Notes under the pieces: generated by a model
Databases searched by the model: none
Told to the model about the DNA's origin: nothing
What the model saw: only the letters and a program-made list of their open reading frames with translations
Source: Myxococcota bacterium
GTDB lineage: Bacteria > Myxococcota_A > UBA9160 > UBA6930
NCBI GenBank assembly: GCA_028285625.1
Contig: JANQOX010000019.1
Coordinates: forward strand, 186,001-250,000
Reading direction: 5' to 3'
DNA length: 64,000 bases
In this document: positions 50,246 through 57,713 of the stretch, piece after piece
Position numbering within the stretch: the first letter of the stretch is position 1
Layout of the letters: each line of letters begins with the position of its first letter
Made by a program: the position numbers and the translations under genes

Positions 50246-51859
50246 ATGCCGGACTCTCCGCGGCCGATGCCGCTGCTCGGGCGCATCGCGCTCCACCTGA
50301 AGATGATCACCCTCGATCAGCTCGAGGAAGCCACCCGCGAACAGGGGCGTCGGGGCGGGGACCACAATCTCGGTCACCTGCTCGTCGAGCTCGGTTTCGT
50401 GGACGAAGCCGGGCTGCAGCGCATCCTGCGCGCCCGCGAGCAGGTGGTGGCCAAGCACCGCGAGCAGAAGGTCGGCCAACGCGCCCAGAAGGCGGTCGCC
50501 CAGGCCGACGCGAGCCCCGAGGTCGATGCACCTGCGCCGAAGCCCGCACCGCTCGCCCAGCCGGCGGCCGAAGCGAGCCCGGTCGACGACGCTCCGGCTC
50601 CGCGGGTGCAGCCGACGCCCACGCCGAGTGCGCCCGAGGCCATCGCCCCCCCAAGCGACGACGGCGCACTCGAACTCGAGCCGACTTCCCTCTCGGCCGC
50701 GCCCGCTTCCGAGAACCAGGCCGCGGCCCCTGCATCCCAGGCGGACGAGGGCCTCGACCTCGCGGCGCCGGCGCCCGCACGAGCCCGCGCCGGCGAGTCG
50801 CCGGCCGAGGGCTCGGACGACCTGTTGGCGCTGCTGCGCCGGGGCGTCGAGGCCGGCGCGAGCGACATCCACCTGCACGCAGGAACGCCCCTGCGGCTGC
50901 GGCTGGCCGGGCGCTTCGAGCCCCAGGCCGACGCCGTGATCGACCCCGCGCGCTCGGAGCAGGCGGTGCTCTCGGCCATGACGGGTGAACAGCGCGCGCT
51001 GTTCGAGGAGCGCGGCGAGCTCGACTTCGCCTACACCGTTCCGAACCTCGGCCGGTTCCGCGTGAACGCCTATCGCCAGCAGCGCGGCACCGATGGCGTG
51101 TTCCGCAGCCTGCCTCCGACGCCGCCGGGCCTCGAAGACCTGGGCCTGCCGTCGACCCTGGCCAAGTTCACGAACTACCATCAGGGGCTGGTGCTGGTCA
51201 CGGGCCCCGCGAACTGCGGCAAGTCGTCCACGCTGGCCGCCATGGTCGACATCATCAACGAGGAGCGCCGAGAGCACATCCTCACGATCGAAGATCCGAT
51301 CGAGGTGCTGCATCCCTCCAAGCGCTGCGTGGTGAACCAGCGCAACGTGGGGCCGCACACCGAGTCGTTCGCCCGCGCCCTCCGCGCGGCCCTGCGCGAA
51401 GACCCGGACGTGATCGTGATCGGCGAACTTCGCGACCTCGAGACCATCTCGCTCGCGCTCACCGCGGCCGAGACCGGCCACCTGGTGCTCGGCACCCTGC
51501 ACACGAACAACGCGATCCGGACGCTGAACCGCATCGTCGGTGTGTTCCCTGCCGACCAGCAGGACCAGATCCGAAACATGGTGTCCGAGAGCCTGCGGGC
51601 GGTGGTCTCGCAGCGGCTGGTGACTGCGGCCGACGGCACGCGGCGCGTGCCCGCCCTCGAGATCCTGGTCATGAACAAGGCCGTGGGGAACCTCGTCCGC
51701 GAGAACAAGACCTTCCAGATCCTCTCGGTGCTGCAGACGGGAGCCTCCCAGGGCATGTGCCTGCTCGACGACTCGCTGAACGCGCTGGTCGCCGAGGGCA
51801 CCATCACCCGCGAAGAGGCCCTTCTCAACTGCGAAGACCCGAAGCGGATCCAGGGCTAG
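50246..51859 (+). CDS. PilT-type ATPase with N-terminal domain and Ala/Pro linker
   Basis: A 537-residue protein. Residues ~8-65 (LLGRIALHLKMITLDQLEEA) are a short MshEN-like helical domain. A Pro/Ala/Glu-rich linker runs to ~190. The PilT core follows: GVEAGASDIHLHAGTPLRLR, Walker A VTGPANCGKSSTLA (GSGKT replaced by NCGKS), Asp box TIEDPIEV, Walker B PDVIVIGELRDLET and His box VLGTLHTNNA. It is likely a variant retraction ATPase. The next gene, a standard PilT, starts nine bases later. Confidence 0.88.
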   Translation: MPDSPRPMPLLGRIALHLKMITLDQLEEATREQGRRGGDHNLGHLLVELGFVDEAGLQRILRAREQVVAKHREQKVGQRAQKAVAQADASPEVDAPAPKPAPLAQPAAEASPVDDAPAPRVQPTPTPSAPEAIAPPSDDGALELEPTSLSAAPASENQAAAPASQADEGLDLAAPAPARARAGESPAEGSDDLLALLRRGVEAGASDIHLHAGTPLRLRLAGRFEPQADAVIDPARSEQAVLSAMTGEQRALFEERGELDFAYTVPNLGRFRVNAYRQQRGTDGVFRSLPPTPPGLEDLGLPSTLAKFTNYHQGLVLVTGPANCGKSSTLAAMVDIINEERREHILTIEDPIEVLHPSKRCVVNQRNVGPHTESFARALRAALREDPDVIVIGELRDLETISLALTAAETGHLVLGTLHTNNAIRTLNRIVGVFPADQQDQIRNMVSESLRAVVSQRLVTAADGTRRVPALEILVMNKAVGNLVRENKTFQILSVLQTGASQGMCLLDDSLNALVAEGTITREEALLNCEDPKRIQG

Positions 51860-51867
51860 GAGACGAC

Positions 51868-52932
51868 GTGGCCGAGATCGACGCGCTGCTCCACTACCTG
51901 AAGGACAAGGGCGGGTCCGACCTGCACCTGGTCTCGGGTCTCGAACCACGCATCCGCGTGCACGGGGCCCTCGAACCGGTCGAGGGGCGCGATGCCCTCT
52001 CGGAGGCCGGACTGCGCTCCATGCTGCAGGAGATCGCCAGCGAACGGCACTGGGGCGACTACGAACGCGACAACGACCTCGACTTCGCCTACGGGCTCGA
52101 AGGCGTGGCGCGCTTCCGCGCCAACTACTTCGCCCAGGAGTACGGGCCAGGCGCCGTGTTCCGCATCATTCCCGAAGAGATCGTCTCTCTCGAAGATCTG
52201 AACCTTCCGGATTCGATCGCGGGCCTCGCCGATCTGCGGCAGGGCCTGGTGGTCGTGACCGGCCCCACGGGTTCGGGCAAGTCGACGACCCTGGCCGCGA
52301 TCGTGAACAAGATCAACTGCGAGAGCTCGCGGCACATCGTGACCATCGAGGATCCGGTGGAGTTCGTGCACCAGAACCAGCAGTCGGTGCTCTCCCACCG
52401 CGAAGTCGGGGAGCACTCGAAGACGTTCTCGGCCGCCCTGCGCGCCTCCGTGCGTCAGGACGCCGACGTCGTGCTGGTGGGCGAGATGCGCGACCGCGAG
52501 ACCATCGCCATGGCGATCACCGCCGCGGAGATGGGCCTGCTCGTGTTCGGCACGCTCCACACCAACGGAGCGGGCAAGACGATCGACCGCATCATCGATG
52601 CATTCCCGGCCAGCGAGCAGCCGCAGGTCCGAATCAGCCTCTCGGAGTCGCTGGCCGCCGTGGTGTCGCAGCTGCTGCTGCCGACGGCCAGCGGCAAGGG
52701 CCGCGCCGCGGTCAACGAGATCCTGCTCCGCACCCAGGGGCTCCCCAACGTGATCCGCGAGGGCAACACGCCGATGATCGATTCGATCATCCAGTCCGGC
52801 AAGAAGGACGGCATGCTCGGCATGGACGATGCGCTGTTCGCCCTGGTCAAGGAGGGCCGCATCCGGCCCCACGACGCCTACATGAAGGCCCGCGACAAGA
52901 CGCGCTTCGAGAATCTCGTCCCGGGCGAATAG
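51868..52932 (+). CDS. pilT: Type IV pilus twitching motility ATPase
   Basis: A 354-residue PilT from a GTG with AGGAG six bases upstream. GGSDLHLVSGLEPRIRVHG, LRQGLVVVTGPTGSGKSTTL (intact Walker A), TIEDPVEFVHQNQQSVLSHR, DADVVLVGEMRDRETIAMAI and GLLVFGTLHTNGAGKTIDRI are standard PilT motifs. It powers pilus retraction. Pairing with the variant PilT upstream suggests two cooperating retraction motors. Confidence 0.94.
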   Translation: MAEIDALLHYLKDKGGSDLHLVSGLEPRIRVHGALEPVEGRDALSEAGLRSMLQEIASERHWGDYERDNDLDFAYGLEGVARFRANYFAQEYGPGAVFRIIPEEIVSLEDLNLPDSIAGLADLRQGLVVVTGPTGSGKSTTLAAIVNKINCESSRHIVTIEDPVEFVHQNQQSVLSHREVGEHSKTFSAALRASVRQDADVVLVGEMRDRETIAMAITAAEMGLLVFGTLHTNGAGKTIDRIIDAFPASEQPQVRISLSESLAAVVSQLLLPTASGKGRAAVNEILLRTQGLPNVIREGNTPMIDSIIQSGKKDGMLGMDDALFALVKEGRIRPHDAYMKARDKTRFENLVPGE

Positions 52933-52992
52933 CCCGCGGCCACCGACCTCGCGCTCCTAGCATCGAGCCGTCGGGCGTGCTTTGCTGGCGGC

Positions 52993-53739
52993 ATGCCCGA
53001 ACCCTTCGACGACAGACGAACTCCCGGCCGGCTCGGCCGACTCCTCGGCGGCGGTGCGCGTGCGGAAGCCATGCGCACGGTCGAGCGGTTGCTCGCCGAA
53101 GCGGGTTGTCTCACCGAGATTTCGGAAGACCACCTGAGCACGGCGATCGCCGAGCACGCCGTCGCGCTCGAGCGGCTGCACACCGGCTGCGTTCGACTCT
53201 ACCGGCGCTTCCTCGAGCACTGCCTCGTGGACCAGGCGGTCTCCGACGAAGAGGCCTCCCAGCTCGCCCACCTGCGACGCTTGCTGCGCCTGCAACCCGA
53301 CGCCGTGGCGCGGGTGCATCGCGACGTGGCCCACGAGGTCTACGGACGCGCCATCGAGCAGGTGCTCGAAGACCAACGCCTCGACCCCGAAGAGGAGCAG
53401 TTCCTGCGGCGCCTCCGAGAGGACCTCGACCTCCCCGAGGAGGAGGCCGAGATCCTCTTCCGGGGCGGGGTCGAACGCGCGCGCCGCCGGTTCATCGGCA
53501 ATCTGGAGCAGGACCCCTTCGTGCCCCGGCCGCGCGACTACGTCGTCGAGGTGACCGGAAGCTCGCAAGAGAGTCTCGAGCACGCGGTGCGCACCACCCT
53601 CGAGCAGGCCGGTCGCGCGATCCCGGGCATCTACTGGGCCGAGGTCAGCAAGATCGGCGTCGCGCTCGACGGCAAGGACGTCGCCGCCTGGCACGTGAAG
53701 GTCGCCGCGCGACGCAGCGACGAGGACGGTCCGGCCTAG
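52993..53739 (+). CDS. TerB-like domain protein with C-terminal dodecin domain
   Basis: A 248-residue soluble protein. Residues ~20-165 are acidic, helical and TerB-like: FLEHCLVDQAVSDEEASQLA and QVLEDQRLDPEEEQFLRRLR resemble paired acidic metal-binding loops. Residues ~180-245 match dodecin: YVVEVTGSSQESLEHAVRTT, IPGIYWAEVSKIGVALDGKD, AAWHVKVAAR. Dodecins are 65-70-residue flavin-storing dodecamers, usually stand-alone. The combination is unusual. Possible roles: a membrane-stress or flavin-linked sensor; this is inference. Confidence 0.8.
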   Translation: MPEPFDDRRTPGRLGRLLGGGARAEAMRTVERLLAEAGCLTEISEDHLSTAIAEHAVALERLHTGCVRLYRRFLEHCLVDQAVSDEEASQLAHLRRLLRLQPDAVARVHRDVAHEVYGRAIEQVLEDQRLDPEEEQFLRRLREDLDLPEEEAEILFRGGVERARRRFIGNLEQDPFVPRPRDYVVEVTGSSQESLEHAVRTTLEQAGRAIPGIYWAEVSKIGVALDGKDVAAWHVKVAARRSDEDGPA

Positions 53740-53754
53740 CGATCCGCGCCCCGG

Positions 53755-54606
53755 CTAGCGCTGGTCGCGCAGTGCGTCGAGCGAGAAGCCGCCCTGGTAG
53801 CCGTCGGGCACCTTGAAGGCCGCGGCCTCGACCCGCTCGGCGGCGATCGACGTGATCAGGGTCTCGCTGACGGCGCGGTCCTTGTCGTACGCGCGCACGC
53901 GCATGGGGATCCCGTCGAGGCCCTCCATCGACTCGAGTGCCGCGAAGCCGTCCTGCTGGGCCTGCTGGAGGTTGCCCGGGACCATCTGCGAGACGGTGTC
54001 GCGCAGGAACCCGCCCAGATCGCGCATGATCGCGAAGTCCTTCTCGGGCACCCCGGCGTCCTCGAAGGTCGCCCGGCAGACCTCGGCCACCCGGCGGCCG
54101 TCACGCAGCACTTCGACCTCGTCGCAGGCCACGCCCGAGATGGCGTCGCGCGCGCCCGTGGCGCGCAGCACGATCTGCGGGGGCGGCGGGGCCTCGACCG
54201 CAGGGGTCTGCTGCGGCGTCGCCCCGGCGAGCAGGCGCTCCATCTGGGCGCGCTGCTCGGGCGGCAGGTTCTTGAGGCGCTCGCGCATGAGGTCGCGGGT
54301 CTCGTCGATCTTCGAGGCCACCGCGCGCGTGGTGCCCGCATCGACCTTGAAGACGGTCTTCTTGCGATGGTCGAGGAGCCAGGCGGTCTCTTCGCCCGCG
54401 TCGAACAGCAGCGTGCTTCGATCGCCCCGGGCATCGACGCGCATGCGGCGACCCTGGATGCGGAGCGTCGAGTCCTCGGGCTTGCGGTCCGGGCGGTCGA
54501 GCCGCTTCGTCGTGGTCTCGACCCGTGTGCCGGCCTGCACGCCCGTGGCGACGAGCAGCATGGCCAGCAGGACCACCCACGCACGGACCGTCTTCGTGGA
54601 ACCCAT
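53755..54606 (-). CDS. Secreted DUF4412-like hypothetical protein
   Basis: A 283-residue exported protein with a Sec signal (VVLLAMLLVATGVQAG). LRIQGRRMRVDARGDRSTLL, FDAGEETAWLLDHRKKTVFK and CRATFEDAGVPEKDFAIM suggest a DUF4412-type beta-rich domain with a helical middle (RERLKNLPPEQRAQMERLLA). Cys in GVACDEV and EVCRATF could pair. Function unknown. Convergent with the TerB-dodecin gene. Confidence 0.75.
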   Translation of the reverse strand: MGSTKTVRAWVVLLAMLLVATGVQAGTRVETTTKRLDRPDRKPEDSTLRIQGRRMRVDARGDRSTLLFDAGEETAWLLDHRKKTVFKVDAGTTRAVASKIDETRDLMRERLKNLPPEQRAQMERLLAGATPQQTPAVEAPPPPQIVLRATGARDAISGVACDEVEVLRDGRRVAEVCRATFEDAGVPEKDFAIMRDLGGFLRDTVSQMVPGNLQQAQQDGFAALESMEGLDGIPMRVRAYDKDRAVSETLITSIAAERVEAAAFKVPDGYQGGFSLDALRDQR

Positions 54607-54736
54607 CGTCGACCCCTCCTGCGCGCCCTTGCCCGGCGCCTTCGCAGCCGGCAGAGCCTAGCCCTGCGATCGCTGGCCCCCCAGCATCGGGCCGGGCCCG
54701 ATGGGATCGAGCGCTCCCCGCGCGCGGGGCCCGGTT

Positions 54737-55576
54737 CTACGGGCCCGCGAGCAGCGCCGCGTAGCCCTCGCGAAAGCTCGGGTAGGCGAACGCGTAGCCG
54801 CTGGCGCGCAGGCGCGCGTTGCTGCATCGGCGATTGCCGCGGGCGCGCCGGGATCCCGCACGCGGCGGGCTCGGCGGGGGCACGGGCACGCCCAGCCGCT
54901 CGGCCACCCAGGCCACGACCTCGGCCTCCGCCGCCGGGTCGTCGTCGACCCCGAGGTAGCAATCCTGGGGTGTGGGCAGCTGCAAGAGGTGACGAAGCAC
55001 CCCGGCGCAGTCGTCGCGGTGGATGCGGTTGGTGTAGCGAGGCGGACCCGGGGCGGGGCCGCCCTGCCCGCGCGCGATGCGGTCGAGCATGCTCCGGCGG
55101 CCCGGTCCGTAGATCCCGCCGAAGCGGACGACGACGGCGTCCGGGAGCCGGTCATGGAGAAGGGCCTCGCCGGCCAACAGGATCTGCCCGTTCTCGTCGG
55201 TCGGCTCCGTCGGCGACGTCTCGTCCACGACGCTGCCGTCGCGCTGGCCGTACACGCCGGTACTCGATGCGTGCAGCACTCGGCCGACCCCGGACGGCAG
55301 CGCATCGAGCAGGTTCTCGAGTCCCCGCACGTAGGCATCGCGATACGAACCGGCTTCGGCATTCGCCGCCGAGGTGAGGTGCACCACCGCGTCGAGCCCG
55401 GGTGGCAACACCCGACGCAGGCCGGGGCCGTCGAGCAGGTCGGCCGCCACGGGCCCCAGGCCCGGGTCGAGACCGCTCGGGTCCCGCCGAAGGGCCACGA
55501 CCTCGTGGCCCGCCATGAGCAGCTGGTGGCCGAGCGCCGTACCCACGTAGCCGCAACCGGCGATCAGGACGCGCAA
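54737..55576 (-). CDS. NAD-dependent epimerase/SDR (YeeZ-like)
   Basis: A 279-residue atypical SDR from a TTG start. RVLIAGCGYVGTALGHQLLM is the nucleotide-binding motif; VVHLTSAANAEAGSYRDAYV, LHASSTGVYGQRDGSVVDET (Ser and Tyr of the active site) and VVVRFGGIYGPGRRSMLDRI follow. It has the extended-SDR layout of YeeZ-like proteins. It starts nine bases after the FAH gene, and the three genes fbp-FAH-SDR form one minus-strand unit. Confidence 0.87.
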   Translation of the reverse strand: MRVLIAGCGYVGTALGHQLLMAGHEVVALRRDPSGLDPGLGPVAADLLDGPGLRRVLPPGLDAVVHLTSAANAEAGSYRDAYVRGLENLLDALPSGVGRVLHASSTGVYGQRDGSVVDETSPTEPTDENGQILLAGEALLHDRLPDAVVVRFGGIYGPGRRSMLDRIARGQGGPAPGPPRYTNRIHRDDCAGVLRHLLQLPTPQDCYLGVDDDPAAEAEVVAWVAERLGVPVPPPSPPRAGSRRARGNRRCSNARLRASGYAFAYPSFREGYAALLAGP

Positions 55577-55584
55577 GGGTCGGA

Positions 55585-56433
55585 CTAGTCCGCCCGCTCG
55601 CAGCGATTGCGCAGCTCGCCCAGGCCCTCGATGCGGCTGGTCAGCACCTCGCCATGGGCCAGGTAGCGGCGCGGCTCGCGCACCGAACCCACCCCTGCCG
55701 GTGTCCCCGTGAAGATCAAGTCGCCCGGCCGAAGCGGGCAATGGCGCGACAGGTAGGCCACCAGCTCGGGAACCGCGAAGATCATGTCCCGGGTGCGACC
55801 ATCCTGCATGCGCTCGTCGCCCACGTCGCAGGTGAGCCCCAGATCGAGGGGGTCGGACACCTCGTCCAGGGTGACCAGGGCCGGACCGATCGGGCCATAG
55901 GCGTCGAGTGACTTGCCCAGGGAGAACTGCGGCGGTCGGTCCTTGAACTGGAGCGCCCGGTCCGAGATGTCCTGGCCGACGCAGTAGCCCGCCACTGCAT
56001 CCAGGGCATCCGCTTCGGCGATCGCGCGACCGCCGCGGCCGATCGCCACGACCAGCTCGACCTCCCAATCCACGCGCTCCGAGTGGAGCGGCACGGTGGC
56101 GTGGGGGCCGGCGAGGCAGCTCGGAAACTTGGTGAAGACCATGGGCGCCTTGGGCGCCTCGAGACCGGCTTCTTCGGCGTGGTCCCGGTAGTTGAGGCCG
56201 ATGGCGAACACGCTGGCCGGGGACGGCACACACGGCCCCAACGCCGCGGGATCGACCGGTGCGCCCTGCGCGGGATCCTGGCCTGCGGCCCAGTCGCGCA
56301 GCGCATCGAGCGAGGCCAGCGCGACCATGGGGTCGGGGCCGAAGCGTCCGCCCGACGCCTCGGCGACGTCGAGCCCCCGGGTGCCGTCCGCGCCCAGCAG
56401 CAGCAATCGCCCGTCGCGGTTGGCGAGGCGCAC
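55585..56433 (-). CDS. Fumarylacetoacetate hydrolase family protein
   Basis: A 282-residue FAH-fold enzyme from a GTG start. VFAIGLNYRDHAEEAGLEAP, MVFTKFPSCLAGPHATVPLH, WEVELVVAIGRGGRAIAEAD (acidic metal ligands), YCVGQDISDRALQF and GDLIFTGTPAGVGSVREPRR are the family core. Members include 2-hydroxyhepta-2,4-dienedioate isomerases, acylpyruvases and oxaloacetate tautomerases; the exact substrate is unclear. It begins three bases after the fbp stop. Confidence 0.92.
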   Translation of the reverse strand: MRLANRDGRLLLLGADGTRGLDVAEASGGRFGPDPMVALASLDALRDWAAGQDPAQGAPVDPAALGPCVPSPASVFAIGLNYRDHAEEAGLEAPKAPMVFTKFPSCLAGPHATVPLHSERVDWEVELVVAIGRGGRAIAEADALDAVAGYCVGQDISDRALQFKDRPPQFSLGKSLDAYGPIGPALVTLDEVSDPLDLGLTCDVGDERMQDGRTRDMIFAVPELVAYLSRHCPLRPGDLIFTGTPAGVGSVREPRRYLAHGEVLTSRIEGLGELRNRCERAD

Positions 56434-56436
56434 GGC

Positions 56437-57420
56437 TCAGGCGTGCCGCGTCACGTGGGCGACCTCGGCCGACGAGCCCATGATCACCGGCGTGCGCTGG
56501 TGCAGCTTGGTGGGCGTGACGTCGAGGATGCGGCCCGCCCCGCACGCGGCGGCCCCGCCTGCCTGCTCCACCAGCATGGCCATGGGGTTGCCCTCGTAGA
56601 GCAGCCGGAGCTTGCCCCCCGGCGCCTTGGTCGTGGCGGGGTAGATGAACACGCCACCCTTGAGAAGAGTCCGGTGGACGTCGGCCACCATCGAGCCGAT
56701 GTAGCGGCTGCCGTAGCCGGCGCCGTGTGCGTAGTCGAGGTAGGCGCGCATGCCGTCCTCGAAGTCGTTCACGTAGGCCTCGTTCACCGAGTAGATCTTC
56801 TTCTCCTCGGAGATGCGCAGACCCTCCTGCACCAGCAGGAACTCGCCCACCACCGGGTCGAGCACATACATGTCCACGCCCTCGCCCATGGTGAAGACCA
56901 TCACCACGGACGATCCGTAGAGCACATAGCCGGCCGCCAGCTGCCGGGTGCCCGGCTGGAGCGGCGCCTGGTCCGTGGTCTCGTCGGGCTGGTCGTTCTC
57001 GAGGATGCTGAAGATCGTGCCGACGCTCACCGCCACGTCGACGTTCGAGGAGCCGTCGAGGGGATCCACCACCACGCAGTAGCGACCGCCGTCGCTGCGA
57101 GGGCGGAGCACCACCGGTTCGTCCTGCTCCTCGGAAGCGAAGACCGCCACGTCGTGCCGCTCGCGCAGGCAGTGCAGGATCAGGTCGTCGGCGATCACGT
57201 CGAGCTTCTGCTGCTCCTCGCCGTGCAGGTTCTGCGCCCCGACCGCGCCGAGCACGTCGTCGATGCGGGCGCGCCGTACCTTGTGCGCGATCGACTTCGC
57301 GGCCAGCGCGATCGCTTCGATCACGCCCGATAGCTCGCCCGCACGGCCGTTCTTCTGGCTGCGCAGGTGGATCTGCAGGGTGGTCAGGTTCTCTCGGATG
57401 GTGGGGTCGCTGGGGGTCAT
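56437..57420 (-). CDS. fbp: Class I fructose-1,6-bisphosphatase
   Basis: A 327-residue FBPase of gluconeogenesis. VVVDPLDGSSNVDVAVSVGT is the metal-binding DPLDGSSN motif, FASEEQDEPV the upstream acidic pair, GGVFIYPATTKAPGGKLRLL and LYEGNPMAMLVEQAGGAAAC the substrate region. It hydrolyses fructose 1,6-bisphosphate to fructose 6-phosphate. It leads a minus-strand unit with FAH and SDR genes, and is divergent from recQ across 293 bp in which I see no gene. Confidence 0.95.
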   Translation of the reverse strand: MTPSDPTIRENLTTLQIHLRSQKNGRAGELSGVIEAIALAAKSIAHKVRRARIDDVLGAVGAQNLHGEEQQKLDVIADDLILHCLRERHDVAVFASEEQDEPVVLRPRSDGGRYCVVVDPLDGSSNVDVAVSVGTIFSILENDQPDETTDQAPLQPGTRQLAAGYVLYGSSVVMVFTMGEGVDMYVLDPVVGEFLLVQEGLRISEEKKIYSVNEAYVNDFEDGMRAYLDYAHGAGYGSRYIGSMVADVHRTLLKGGVFIYPATTKAPGGKLRLLYEGNPMAMLVEQAGGAAACGAGRILDVTPTKLHQRTPVIMGSSAEVAHVTRHA

Positions 57421-57713
57421 GAGGGCTCCGGGATGAGGGTCGCCGCACTCCGGGGTCGGGGTCGGCGCGGTCCGCAGCTTACCGGATCCGGACGACCTCG
57501 CCCCCGTGGGGATCACGATGCGGGTGACCCCTATGTGTGGGTCCGCCCGAGGCCGGGGTTGGTGACGCGCGAGGAATGCGGTATCGAAAGGGCGTTCCCG
57601 CGGCGCGTCCATGGACGGACGACGCGGCTCCGCCTCGGTAGAGAGCGCCCCTGCGACTTCCGGCCTCTCTCCTGCGCGCCCCGGGGTGGGATCCCTGCGC
57701 GCAAAGGCGAAGC

